Shown here in pieces: positions 33,732 through 44,773 of a stretch of 64,000 bases of DNA. Source of the DNA: Theocolax elegans (Eukaryota; Arthropoda; Insecta; Hymenoptera; Cerocephalidae); assembly GCA_026168455.1 (NCBI GenBank), contig CM047425.1, positions 45,890,362 to 45,954,361 of the forward strand. Reading direction: 5' to 3'. How positions within the stretch are numbered: the stretch's first letter is position 1; every line of letters begins with the position of its first letter. Under the pieces are notes generated by a model that saw only the letters and a list, made by a program, of their open reading frames with translations, made no database searches and was not told the DNA's origin. The translations under genes and the position numbers were made by a program.

Positions 33732-34399
33732 GTAAGTTGCTATAGAACTTTTTTAAGGGGGTAGACCAGTGTCAAACATATAATGAAACAGGATACATTA
33801 TTTTTTGTAGGGGTCGAGGTACATCCTTTAGTAATTTTCAGCGAGGAACATGAGGGTGATCTTTCTTTTGACCATGGCAATGACCTTTAAGTTCATTTCA
33901 AGGTAAATTTTGTTTTCAAATGGAAACTCTTTTTTGGCTCCTACAATCGAAAGATCGGAAAATTTCACGTAAGAATACGTAATGAAATACACTGTCAGGG
34001 TGACCTCTATAGGTCAAATTAAGGTCAAATTAAGGTTAAATGTCTACACTTACGTAAATCCATAAAAATCATGCAAGACTACTTGCGGCAAAATTCTCAA
34101 GATTAGTCTTGTACTAATTTTTGACGAGGAGTTTAGTGATGTCTTTTCATGTGAGTTTTAAGGTTATTACAAAAGGTTAAAATCTTTTTTAATTAAAAAA
34201 AGCATGTTTTAATACTGGCAATCAAAGAACGAGAAAATTTTACGTTTCAATAAGTATTAAATCCAAGGTAAAAGTAACCTCTAGAGATCAAGCACATCGT
34301 TAGTAAGGATTAGCAGAAAGTCAAATATACTCTTGATGTTTTGGTATTTACTTTTTGTGATACCCAGGAATAACGACGTGGACGTAATAAATATTGTTT

Positions 34400-35270
34400 T
34401 CTTTGGTGTGCTTGATTAGTGTGAGTCCCCGCGCCTCTCACGTTCTAGGCAACAGAATGTGCAGAATTTCTTTAAATGTTCAAAATTGTACAGCTATTGC
34501 TCGACGATAATCCAACCGATTGTGTAAATCTACAACAGCAATTTGAATGATTTAAGTTTCAAATATCGCACATTAATGAATTTTTTATCTCGCGATTCTA
34601 CTAAATCTTGAGGTTTAGTTTTAAAAACTCTATCTTTTGGATAACCTCAAAGAAAGTAGTCCAATGTTGTTAATTTTGATGACCAAGCTGACAATTCAAA
34701 TACACCTATGTGTCCTATCCTGCGTCTCAGGCATAATGAGGTGCGACGTCTTGTTGATACCAGGTATCGTCAAAATTATTTTCGATTCTTATGTCTTATT
34801 ACAGGAACAATTTGATTACGCAGCATATTTTCGTAGGTGGCAATATTTAAATTACCCTTAATAAAAAATGGTTCTATGATTGTATTATTGACTATTCTAG
34901 TTCAGATATTCAATTTTTGAGGGTTGTGAGATTTTTCTTCTCGTACGCAATAAGGATTTGCATATGCCCAATATCGACAATTGTACCTATTTCAAGATCC
35001 ATCGAGTTCGAATGTTTATTTGTCAGCAGAGGCTATATGAAACGGCAAAGCAGGCTTTTGATCTCTGCTGTTCATCATGTCTTCAAAACTCATATTGGTT
35101 ATCGTAATCATCTTCATTTAACCTATAAACAAGTTTTATTTTAAAATGATGAAATTTAGCTGCCCGAAAAGTATATGGATCTTCGGTGAAAGACAATGCA
35201 ATGTTCAAACAATTTTTTTCAGTAATACCTGACCTTGGCCTCCCTGTTTTTGGTAAATCCCTCACAGTAC
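34400..35270 (-). pseudogene. Mariner/IS630-type DDE transposase remnant
   Basis: The frame 35083-35265 has the helix-turn-helix linker (KTGRPRS) and a closing EDDYDNQYEF. In shifted frames further along the minus strand come a RYW/ANPYW block (about 34940-34975), an EPFF/KGNL block (about 34845-34875), VPVIR and a catalytic-Asp block WYQQDVAPHY (about 34735-34765). That order is typical of IS630-Tc1-mariner transposases, which cut and paste at TA. Many stops; dead. Confidence 0.65.
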
Positions 35271-35704
35271 TTGTTACATTGAACCGTCTAATAATTAGTT
35301 CAACGATTGATAACCTATTCTTTGATATTATTTCTCTGATATACTTTCTCTATTAAATAACCGCTATATTTTTTAAATTAAAGAGAACACCAATATTGCT
35401 TTACCTCAAGTTCAAACCCACATTTATATTTTTTATTTTTGATGGTCTAGTTAGGCTGGCACTCGAGTTGATTTTTCGATTGATACAGCTAAGACATTGT
35501 CTCCAACGATAGTTTTAATACATCAAGTAGGACCTTCTTATTGATTTTACCGCAGTTTGTCCATAATGACCTTTATTTGACCTCTAGAGGTCACTTTTAC
35601 CTTGGATTTAATACATATTGAAATGTAAAGTTTCCCCTTCTTTAATTGACAGAATTAAAAGGGGCTTTATCCAGTTAAAAAAAAATTTTGACCTTGCAAT
35701 GACC

Positions 35705-36775
35705 TTAACCCGTTTCCGCCGAGAACGCCACTCGCGGTACCCCAGTCTTTGAGAGCTTGTAACTGATGTTAAAAACGTCAGAAAAAAAATAGAAGGTCAT
35801 ATTCTGAAAGTTGAAAGTCTGCTCTTTCCGATGGTGCTTAGCAAAATTAAAAAAAAAAATTTTTACTATTGCAAAATTCAATTGAAAAAAAAAACATGAA
35901 TTTTTGACCCATTTTTTTTTTTTGAAATCGAGTTTGCAAAAGGTTTCCCGAGTGGGATCGACTTGGAACCTCATTAACTGGTGGAATAAATGTTTAAATA
36001 AGAGGATCTCATGGTTTCCGAATTGATTTTTTACCTGGGAGTTTTCAAAATGGCGCCTTGATTGCAAAATTTTTGTCAATATAAACGTAGTCACCATGCA
36101 TGAATGTAGTTATTTCGAGAATCAGTTAAGAAATTTTTTATTCATAAAATATTACATTTCCAGAGAAATTGACAAGAATAAAATAATCTTAGAATTAATC
36201 GTAGAATAAATGGAAATTTTTTTGAATTTTTTTGAGCAACTTATGAATTTTGCATTAATTTACCTTTTGCAAAAATACACAAATTTTCTTGAAAGGTTGT
36301 GAAAAAATTCAGGTGCTTTCTTTGAGTAATTCTAAGAACTTTTTCTCTCTTGACAATTTTTCCAGAACCCCAAAGTTATCGAATAAAAAATTCACAAATA
36401 TATTGACAAAAATTTTGCAATCAAGGCGCCATTTTGAAACTCCCAGGTAAAAAATCAATTCGGAAACCATGAGATCCTTTTATTTAAACATTTATTCCAC
36501 CGGTTAATGAGGTTCCAAGTCGATCCCACTCGGGAAACCTTTTGAAAACTCGATTTCAAAAAAAAAATGGGTCATAAATTCATGTTTTTTTTTTTCAATT
36601 GCATTTTGCAATAGTAAATTTTTTTTTTTTTAATTTTGCTGGGCACCATCGCAAAGAGCAGACTTTAAACTTTCAGAATATGACCCTCTATTTTTTTTCT
36701 GACGTTTTTAAAGTCAGTTACACGGTCTCAAAGACCGGGGTACCGCGTGTGGCGTTCTCGGCGGAAACGGGTTAA
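35705..36775. mobile_element. piggyBac-like foldback MITE (TTAA/CCCGTTTCCGCC)
   Basis: Flanked by TTAA at both ends (35705-35708, 36772-36775). Termini CCCGTTTCCGCCGAGAACGCC are inverted exactly. Arms of ~375 bp (35709-36085 and 36396-36771) surround a ~310 bp centre. The TTAA duplication and CCC start are the signature of piggyBac-type elements. It has no transposase. It sits in the right arm of the mariner-type element. A diverged half copy lies at 44340-44773. Confidence 0.8.
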
Positions 36776-37370
36776 AAGTGAGGTTTCATGTCACACGAAA
36801 AGTCACCATTGAACTGTCAAAAACTAGTACTAGACTAATCTTGAGAATTTTCTCGCTAACAATCTTGCATGATTTTTATGGATTTACATAACTGTACACT
36901 ATTGACCTTAGTTTAACCTTAGTTTGGCCTGTATAGATCATCCTGACAGTATATGTCAATACGTAATCGAACGTAAAATTTTCTGATCTTTCGATTGCCG
37001 AAGTCAAAGAAAGAGATTTTTTTTTAAAAAAAGGTTGACCTTAAAATGACCTTGAAGATCACTGCTATAAATAAAAGTCCCCACCGTATTCTGCGTTGAA
37101 ATTTACTAAAGGATGCACCTCGAGCCCTATAAAAATTAATGTAACCTTTAAAGTGTCCCGGAACTTTTGGAACATACTGTATATTGGACATTCCACGCAA
37201 TTTTAGGTATAGAATTTCTAATCTCAAGGTCAATGTCTCATAAACTATGTGTCAATATCAAACTTAAAAAAATTGGAACTTTGTCACAATTAATGTTCTC
37301 AAAATTCTAAAGGAAAATCTTGAATACCTATTTTATTTCTCTATCTTGTAAGTGGCCTTCAAGTCTTTAA

Positions 37371-37658
37371 GGGGATGTCGGAGCTATAGCCTCCATCAAA
37401 AGCCGCTCGATCTCACGGCTTCGAATGGCGCTGTAGTCAGGTGTCGATTTCTACGATAAACGTACTTAAAACATAAATTATAAATTTTGCAGCTACATAG
37501 AGCTGTTCAAAGATACTTTCCCCCTAGCTATAACTAAAATTAAGGTAATTGTAATATTACTCTTGGCAGCAAATGTTTATTTTTTTAAAGAAATGTGAAA
37601 TACGTCTCATATTCAATGAATCTATATCTGCCGTAATGCTACACGCTCCGACATCTCC
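37371..37658. mobile_element. TTAA MITE, monomer (GGGGATGTCGGAGC)
   Basis: 288 bp between TTAA (37367-37370) and TTAA (37659-37662), with ends GGGGATGTCGGAGC and GCTCCGACATCTCC. It is the single-copy form of the foldback at 62547-63061. No coding capacity. Confidence 0.8.
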
Positions 37659-37960
37659 TTAAAAAGTTATGCTAATATTTACTTCCATCATACATATCAC
37701 GATTCTATCGCATTTACACTCTATTTATAAAAAGTCTGTTAATAATGTTTAACTTCAATTTACTCATTACCTATAGATATTCGCTTTGAGAACGTAGGTT
37801 CTATATCTCATATTTTAATTTAAATAGGTCACAATTCTGGTAAATATGGAATAACTAATTTAAAAATAAATTTATTTCGATACGAAAGGCAAAACACTGG
37901 TTTGTCCCCTTAGATTGTTTTTACGTAAGACCCCTGATATACTAATGTTTTTTGTTTAAG

Positions 37961-38085
37961 TTACTTCACCTCTTGCAGCAACATCATGCAGATAAATTCA
38001 AATTAATAATTACACTATTAAACTGTAAAAATAATTCTATAGTTAGTTATGATAGTGCTCAAAAGATGATAACATCTATTGAAAG
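37961..38085 (+). CDS. Host gene exon b (cabin-1-like, tentative)
   Basis: Donor GTAAAC at 38086. Two acceptors keep the frame: TTTGTTTAAG (start 37961, adding six residues) or CACCTCTTGCAG (start 37979). The reading frame continues on from exon a without a gap in phase. It encodes QQHHADKFKLIITLL and then a hydrophilic linker to TSIER. No stops. Confidence 0.5.
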
Positions 38086-38155
38086 GTAAACTTAAATTTT
38101 TTTAATTAGATATTAATATTTTGTACCCTTTACATTTTTTTAAATTTTATTAAAG

Positions 38156-38348
38156 AGGCAGACAATTATGTGAGATAAATGATCTTTATGCGGAAAAAAA
38201 TTATATTGAACTTTCACAAATTTTGAAAGACACTTTCAATTTTTCAAAAGAAATAAATCAATTTTTAATATACAACAAAGTACATGTAGATCGTATTGAG
38301 CATTTACAGCTATTATTAGATAGTTTATGGCAGCTTCAACATTATGAG
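38156..38348 (+). CDS. Host gene exon c (cabin-1-like, tentative)
   Basis: Acceptor ATTAAAG before 38156, donor GTATAAC at 38349. The intron between b and c is 70 bp and the split Arg codon is restored in phase. It encodes RQLCEINDLYAEKNY, then SQILKDTFNF and EHLQLLLDSLWQLQHYE; the last part resembles the QLLLLQDSLLRLKDY-like block I recall in cabin-1. I do not see the next exon: LINE and foldback DNA follows from 38.4 kb, so the gene may continue outside the window. Confidence 0.55.
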
Positions 38349-39089
38349 GTATAACACTTATGTTTTTAATATACTATACATATATTAATGTACAGCTTTT
38401 ATCTTAATAATACGTGAGTACACCTTGTTCAGTAGCGATAATATTTATTGGACATAACATGGACGTATCCAGTTTATTACCGACGTGATCAGTTCTTTTT
38501 ATTTATAAATTTTATTTTGAATATTGTCCGATTTTGTAAGAAAGTGGATTAGTAAATACCAGACTGGAAACCGAAGCGAAAATTTGCTCTAAAACCGACT
38601 TTAAAGAAATATTTTTGAAGCGATTCGGAGCGATTTTTTATTTATTATTTTTAATTACTATTTTAAACAGTGATGGAAACCGAAATGAACATTTTCGAAA
38701 CAGAGTACATAATGGTTCGCTCCTAGAAAGAGCTCGTTTTTAGAAGTTCATTTTAGAACCGCTTTGAAAGAGCAAAATGAAAAATATAAAGCGCTTCGTA
38801 ACGGTGTTGGAGCGGTACAAATCAGTTTTTCCACTGGTGTCAGTCGCGTCTCTAGGCGGGCTCGAGGACGGCTGCAAATTGGGGCTCGGAGAGGTGGTGT
38901 GAGAAATAAGAAAGGGAACACGATCACTCGTACATACACGGTAGGGAAGCACGGGATGAATTGTAAATAAAAGAGGCACGTAATAGGATGCACAAATCTT
39001 CATAATGCTTTAGTGCTCGCACTCACTGCTATCACTTCGCACACGGAAAGTCTCGGACGATGACGATGTGTGTGTCTCGGCGATCATAA
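38349..39089. other. No further exon recognised
   Basis: Probably intron and repeat DNA. 38540-38770 is a degenerate GAAAC/CCG-rich low-complexity stretch (CCGAAGCG, CGATTCGGAGCG). The 60-90-residue frames around 38740-39003 occur on both strands over the same bases and show no domain. Confidence 0.3.
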
Positions 39090-39285
39090 CAGCTCTGTTT
39101 CTTCGGCGTCGTCGATGCGAAAACTCTGCGCTTAACTAGTTTTAAGTAAATATCGTGCGCCTAACCACGAAATTATAATGATTCCACTATGTGTATAATC
39201 TATTGTATTCATTTAGTACCTACGGAGTTCTACCCCCGAAATGCCAAATAAATTATTTTCATTCAATCATTCATTCTCTTTCCTG
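39090..39285 (+). mobile_element. LINE 3' end
   Basis: Untranslated-type sequence ending CCCCCGAAATGCCAAATAAATTATTTT and then an ATTC-type microsatellite tail (about 39258-39280), the usual 3' end of CR1-type LINEs. It is followed at once by ORF1 of another LINE. Confidence 0.5.
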
Positions 39286-40235
39286 AAAAACTGATCCGAC
39301 GCAATAAGCGGAGTACATCGTCGGACTCATTTCCAATGATTAATTCCAGAGAGCTTGTTTTTCGAGTCTCGTTTGCTTCGACTAGGGACCTTATTTTGGA
39401 GAAGACCCGCCTCCTTAAAGAGATATCCGCGTCTAGGATATTCGATACGGGTGGTCCCTCGTTACTCTTTTTGCGTGCGGTTTGGATTAAGCAATTCCAT
39501 GCCTTATGTTCCAAGGCGCTTCGCTTCTCTTCAGAATTGGGCTTCGCCAGACCGATAATTAAGAATTACACTGTTTTTATGCGTAAGGTCAAGGGAGGGC
39601 AACTCGCACCGGTGTATACTGAATAATATAAACAGCCTAAAAACTCATATGTCATCCATTGAATCATTCGTTGTCTCATTTAAATACGATATTATTGCTC
39701 TTACTGAGACCTTTCTCACTGATTTAGATTTCTCCGACATGCTGGGTCTCCCTAACTATACACTGCATAGATTGGATCAGGTCGGCAAAGGAGGGGGAGG
39801 GGTCGCGGCCTACATCAGGAGTAATCTTGATGTTAGACTTGTGGCCCACTCAGACCCAGTGTTTACCAACTCCCCGGAGTTGACGATATTTCAGATTTAT
39901 TGTTCTACTGTCTTGATTCTCTTCTGTGTGGTTTATAGGAGACCCACGGCGGCCTACCCATCTAAATTTTTTGATACTCTTACTAATTTTCTACATCTAT
40001 GTGACCAGATTTTTATCACTGGTGACTTTAATACCAATATTTGTGTTAAAGATGGGTCGACTGCTATGATGGAATCCGGTTTAGTTCGCTAAATCTTTAT
40101 CTGCTTAAATCTGATCCTACTCACCATGCACACTTCTCTTCACACTCATCTCACACCTAGCTCGACCTCTTAATCGTTCGTAACCCTCCGCCTGCTCTTA
40201 CTTATATCAAATCCCAACAGCCCTTTGTAACAAGT
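39286..40235 (+). pseudogene. CR1-type LINE: ORF1 end and endonuclease fragment
   Basis: The frame 39336-39626 is an ORF1-type C-terminal RNA-binding region (RVSFASTRDLILEKTR, later YTVFMRKVKGG). The frame 39649-40092 is the EEP endonuclease: ALTETFL with the metal-binding Glu, GKGGGGVAAYIR, VVYRRP and GDFNTN with the Asp-Asn pair. A degraded S-DP-T-H region follows to about 40235. The RT is absent. Dead LINE. Confidence 0.7.
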
Positions 40236-40330
40236 TTTTGTATTTCAATAATAAAATTAGGAAGGCTTCGAATTCAGGAATTTATTCAGGAATTTAGTCA
40301 GGAAACCGGGTAATTCGTAATATAAAGTTT

Positions 40331-40595
40331 GTAACGGCGGATCATCCGTAGTGATCAAATATTGTATAGCAAGTATTCAGTCTCGTAGAATAAATCTGCT
40401 CTTGTCGAAATAATCGAATCATTAATTATTTGAAGTATAACCCCTAAGATTCTCTCACTTTTAGCGTTACGCGTATCAGAAGGAAAAGGATTTCGGCGTT
40501 GGTTTCACCACCCTCGTATTTGCGTTGGAACCACGTCCTGGAGAGTCAGACCGGGGAACATATTCACGAGTAGGTAAGACCTGGCGCCCAGCAGA
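40331..40595 (+). mobile_element. Possible LTR end with primer-binding site
   Basis: TGTAACGGCGG at about 40331 resembles the LTR starts at 27134 and 59183. TGGCGCCCA at 40582-40590 equals the tRNA-Lys-type primer-binding site used by many Gypsy elements. No clean LTR 3' end (CA) lies just before it, and no gag follows. Weak. 40596-40870 holds nothing I can name. Confidence 0.3.
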
Positions 40596-40877
40596 ATTAT
40601 AAATAAAGTTCTTACTCACTTGAAACTATGTATTAATATTGGTTAACTAGTTTTATTATAAGGAATCGAGTAGCGTGGTATGCGGACCACATAAGTGAGA
40701 ACCACGTTTCAACATATATTTGTGCAAAAGGCCAATATAAATCGTACAGTAATCGAAAACACAGTCATATATCTAGATATAATTACGAAAAGTTTGTAAA
40801 CACGAATACAAAAATAGTTGAAAGTAAGATTCATGTTAGTGAGGTTCTGCTAACAGATGAAACAAGACGATATATGT

Positions 40878-40968
40878 ATATATATATCTGGAATCTGAAA
40901 AAATTTAGGAAAATTACGATATTTCCACAATTATAGCAATATTTTTTCATCTTCGATTTCACAGAGAA

Positions 40969-40975
<7 letters not shown>
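40878..40975 (-). mobile_element. Foldback family A, fragment
   Basis: Short diverged copy of the family A end (CTGAAAAAATTTAGG through TCACAGAGAACC), lying just left of the (AT) run that precedes the complete element. Confidence 0.6.
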
Positions 40976-41002
<27 letters not shown>

Positions 41003-41004
<2 letters not shown>

Positions 41005-42655
41005 GTGGTTCTCTGTGACATCAAAGATGAAAAAAATAAATATTGCTATAACTGTGGGAATATGTTTTAGAGGTATCCAGTAGTTCTCCTGAATTTTTTC
41101 AGATTTTTTCTGGGCCATTATTTTAAGTTACAGAGAGTCAAAGTTGACATTTTAGCACTTTTTTGCATTATATGCCCATTTTCATGAATTTTTAGCTCCC
41201 AGGGGATGCATTTTTCACTAAAAACATAAGTATGACTTTTTTTGTAAAATTTTCCGAACTTTTCATTAAAAATACTTTTAAAGACATAAATGTATACTGT
41301 CACACTCTTGTAAGCCATTTAAACCTTAAATAGTGAAAATCAGCAATTCTGCTCCGGACTCTGGTAACCTAATACTGTCTAAAAGATGTCTTTTTATAGT
41401 CAGCAACTGCCTAAAAATTTCCAGAGTGGGTCTAAATCATTAAGATCACTTATGGTCAAAATATCCGGGAAAAGTGCCCGAAATATTAATAGAAATGTAT
41501 ATTTCTTGCCTTATAACGATGAATCTAGTAGCATGATCATTGCAAAAAAATTTATGCACTTACCTTGGAATGGTAGAAAAGTATTTCTACTTGTTTCAGT
41601 ATCCATCTAATCCCCTGTAAGCTGCTAAAAATACAAATATTATTATAAAATTATAAAAAAATTATTTTTCAAACATTTATAATGCTGGATTTTTAGTTTT
41701 ACATCCCTTACAAGAATTATGATACTAATCTGAAGGATTACTATAAAAATATCAACATTATTATTATTATTCAGCAATACATTGTTTAGATTTCACAAAC
41801 TTGTCACTGTCACGTTATCATATTATTCATTATAATTATATATCCGATTTATTTATCTATCTTTTGTATTAAATACGTATATTCAGTTATTGTAATAATG
41901 ATGTTTATACATTTATAGTAATCCTTCAGATTAGTATTATAATTCTTGTAAGGGATGTAAAACTAAAACTTCAGCATTATAAATGTTAAAAAATTAATTT
42001 TTTACATTTGTATAATAATATTTGTATTTTTAGCAGCTTACAGGGGATTAGATGGATACTGACACAAGTGAAGATACTTTTCTACCACTCCAAGGTAAGT
42101 GCACAAATTTTTTTCCAATGATCATGCTAATAGATTCATCGTTATAAGGCAACAAATATACATTTCTATTAATATTTCGGGCACTTTTCCCGGATATTTT
42201 GACCATAAGTGATCTTAATGATTTAGACCCACTCTGGAAATTTTTAGGCAGTTTCTGACTATAAAAAGACATCTTTTAGACAGTATTAGGTTACCAGAGT
42301 CCGGAGCAGAATTGCTGATTTTCACTATTTAAGGTTTAAATGGCTTACAAGAGTGTGACAGTATACATTTATGTCTTTAAAAGTATTTTTAATGAAAAGT
42401 TCGGAAAATTTTACAGAAAAAGTCATACTTATGTTTTTAGTGAAAAATGCATCCCCTGGGAGCTAAAAATTCATGAAAATGGGCATATAATGCAAAAAAG
42501 TGCTAAAATGTCAACTTTGACTCTCTGTAACTTAAAATAATGGCCCAGAAAAAATCTGAAAAAATTCAGGAGAACTACTGGATACCTCTAAAACATATTC
42601 CCACAGTTATAGCAACATTTATTTTTTTCATCTTCGATGTCACAGAGAACCACCC
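41003..42655. mobile_element. Foldback family A, complete, ~740 bp arms
   Basis: 1653 bp palindrome. Left arm 41003-41745 and right arm 41915-42655 are near-perfect inverted copies starting GGGTGGTTCTCTGTGACAT, with a ~170 bp centre. (TA) repeats abut both ends. Mirrored 66- and 74-residue frames in the two arms differ mostly at amino-acid-changing positions, so I take them as non-coding. No transposase. Other copies lie at 40878, 54092 and 63471. Confidence 0.85.
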
Positions 42656-42659
42656 ATAT

Positions 42660-43205
42660 ATATAAATTAATTAATATTTTTATCGGTCTTACACTCAATA
42701 ACAAATTAAATATATGGGCAGTCAGATTGCCCCTACTTATAATCACCCCCGAAGAATCTATAAAAATAAAAATAAAAAATAAAAAATTAAAAACTCTAAC
42801 TGAAAATAAAACAAACTATTAATAAAGCAATCTGACTGCCCCCCTGCACCAAAAATCTACTCACCCCAAATATGTTGTCCAACGTTTCGAGCTCGCTGCT
42901 GCTCCTCATCAGGGACTGAAATGAAAAACTATTCCACACCGATATTTATACCCTCAAAAAAGGCCTGCCCACTCCAAGGACCCACACCCAAACAAATTCA
43001 CACCAATAAACTAAGTTAATTTAAGATAGGATGATAAATCTTATTTAATTTACTTGACTCTAACATTAAATTAACATTCTTATCATTCCTAAATATATGA
43101 ATATTCTCAAGACTTTCTCTTTTAAATTTATTCATAATATTTTGTTCTAAAATTTCTACATTATTAAAATCAAATTAATACCCTTGATATGTTGATGACC
43201 AAGCT
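42660..43205 (-). mobile_element. PLE fragment: GIY-YIG end plus 3' region
   Basis: The minus strand from about 43205 encodes, with one frameshift near 43172, the C-terminal part of a PLE endonuclease domain (FDFNNVEILEQ, then HIFRNDKNVNLML, ending in a stop near 43013). Downstream is a hammerhead-like motif (42878-42914) and a 15-base inverted pair, GCAGTCAGATTGC at about 42719-42731 and its complement at about 42830-42842. Confidence 0.65.
42878..42914 (-). ncRNA. Hammerhead-ribozyme-like motif
   Basis: The minus strand reads CTGATGAG-GAGC, a loop, GCTC-GAAACG, then TTGGACAAC. Core and stem II fit the hammerhead pattern, with one extra G as in the other copies. Associated with the PLE fragment. 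Confidence 0.5.
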
Positions 43206-43214
43206 TTTTGAGAA

Positions 43215-44105
43215 GAGTTATGGCATTTTTAATAAAATTAAAATCATGTTATATGCAAATTTACGTGTATTACATCGTCAGCTTAGTGCAAAAGGGTGTC
43301 GATTTAGAAATAAATTTAAGAAAGTGTCGACTCAAAAATAATTTTGCAAGGTGTCTATTCAAAAATAATTTTAAGAAGGTGTTGACTAAAAAATAATTTT
43401 AACAAAGTGTCAACTCAAAAATAATGTTAACAAGGTCCCAAAAAATAATACTCTCTATTTACTTTCAAAAATTGTGACAGCACATTAATGTCTTTAATTT
43501 TTATATGTTGAAGTAAACGGTGTCAATATTTTAATGTATAATTGTTTTTCTTTAGAATTATTAATTATTGAACTGATAATTTAATCTGCTAAAAAGTTAA
43601 TAACAATTGTGAATCATTTAAAAAGTGGATATGAGAGCTTCTTCGAAAAAACGTGATGTTCTAATATTTATAAATGTAATAATAACAATAATTATTTATT
43701 AATCAAGATCATTGGTGAGGTAGATAAGAGAAAGTTATAGATTTAAAAAAATACTTGATAATAATTTGATTTTGTCAAAATATAGGTAATTTTATCAAAA
43801 TTTATTCGAATAGCCCAAATTTCATTCTCAAATTATTATTCATTTATTATAGAAAAATATACAGCCAAAAAAATGATTGAGATGTTAAATATATATTCTT
43901 ATAAAAGATTAAGGTGTTTTGGCACCTATTTAAAATAATTTTTGACTAGACACCTTGCAAAATTATTTTTGTGTCGGCACTTTCTTAAATTTATTTCTAA
44001 ACAGGCACCCTTTTGCACTAAGCCGAGAATATAATACATGCAAATTTCCATATAACATGTTTCTAATTTTATTAAAAATGCCATACCTCGCTTGAAAATC
44101 ACGGC
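43215..44105. mobile_element. Foldback element, ~170 bp arms with inner short repeats
   Basis: Arm 43215-43380 pairs inversely with 43930-44105 (ATGGCATTTTTAATAAAATTA at both ends). The inner edge of the left arm has about five ~30 bp degenerate units (AAAAATAATTTT, then AAGGTGT) at 43295-43440. The middle (43440-43930) is AT-rich and unassigned. Confidence 0.65.
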
Positions 44106-44339
44106 CATAAAAAAAATATCTAAAGTATAATAAAAGTGATAATTATGTAATTTACAAAAATTCAACAGATAAAAATTGTTAAATATGCTAAAAATGCTTA
44201 TTTATCGACTAATATCAATTTATTTTGTCTATTACTTTGCTACAAATGGGACGATAACTTTTTCTAGTAATGAAAAACATCCTAAAAAAATTTGTAATAA
44301 CAAGCTGTTATTAGAATCAACTACAAAATACATAACAAT

Positions 44340-44773
44340 GTTTTGAATTTTTTTGGACAACTTATGAATTTTGCAGTAACTTAATTTAATTTAATGTACC
44401 TTCGGCAAAAATACAAAAATTTTCTTGAATTGTTTTGAAAGATTCAGGTTTATTCTTTGATTTCCGGTCAAAAATCGATCCGCGAACCACGCGTTCTTCA
44501 TATTAAAACATTTATTCTACCGGTTATTGAATTTCCGAGTCGAATCCTCTCGGAAAATCTTCTGAATACTCGATGTAAGCTAATAATAGGTAAATATTCA
44601 AATTTTTTAAACTAAATTTTGATTTAGTAAATTAGCTTTTTAAATTTTGATGGTCACCATATTAAAGAACAGAACTTAAACTTTCAGAATATGACCGTCT
44701 CATTTTTTCTGACATTTTTAATGTCACTTGCAAGCTGTCAATACCCCGAGTGACGTTCTCAATGGAAACGGGT
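44340..44773. mobile_element. Half copy of the TTAA/CCCGTTTCC MITE
   Basis: Diverged copy of the right half of 35705-36775, ending GACGTTCTCAATGGAAACGGGT. It lies against the BEL/Pao fragment. Confidence 0.6.

Larger units (their letters stand above)
33800..37179. mobile_element. Tc1/mariner-type element with long inverted arms
   Basis: Arm 33800-34300 pairs with 37125-36780 and, beyond the MITE at 35705-36775, with 35700-35560. Blocks such as TCGAGGTACATCCTTTAGTA and AAATCCAAGGTAAAAGTAACC recur inverted. The right end is GTCCCGGAACTTTTGGAACATACTG-TA, a Tc1/mariner-type terminus next to TA. The left end is diverged and I cannot place it. Confidence 0.6.
33757..37909. mobile_element. TTAA-type composite insertion in the host intron
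   Basis: Left end TTAA-GGGGGTAGACCAGTGT (TTAA at 33753-33756). Right end ACACTGGTTTGTCCCC-TTAG (37910-37913). The ends are inverted copies with 2-3 mismatches, as in a piggyBac-like element. Inside lie long inverted repeats around a mariner-like transposase remnant, a 1.06 kb TTAA MITE and a 288 bp TTAA MITE. Without it, the intron would be about 72-90 bp, like the neighbouring 70 bp intron. Confidence 0.6.

Noticed and set aside
34637..35144. Plus-strand frames of 74 and 75 residues
   Set aside because: They are antisense to the mariner-type transposase remnant, whose motifs are on the minus strand.
41118..42540. Paired conserved frames (66 and 74 residues) in foldback A as genes
   Set aside because: Each frame appears once in each arm because the arms are inverted copies. 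Differences between arms mostly change the amino acid, with no sign of coding constraint.
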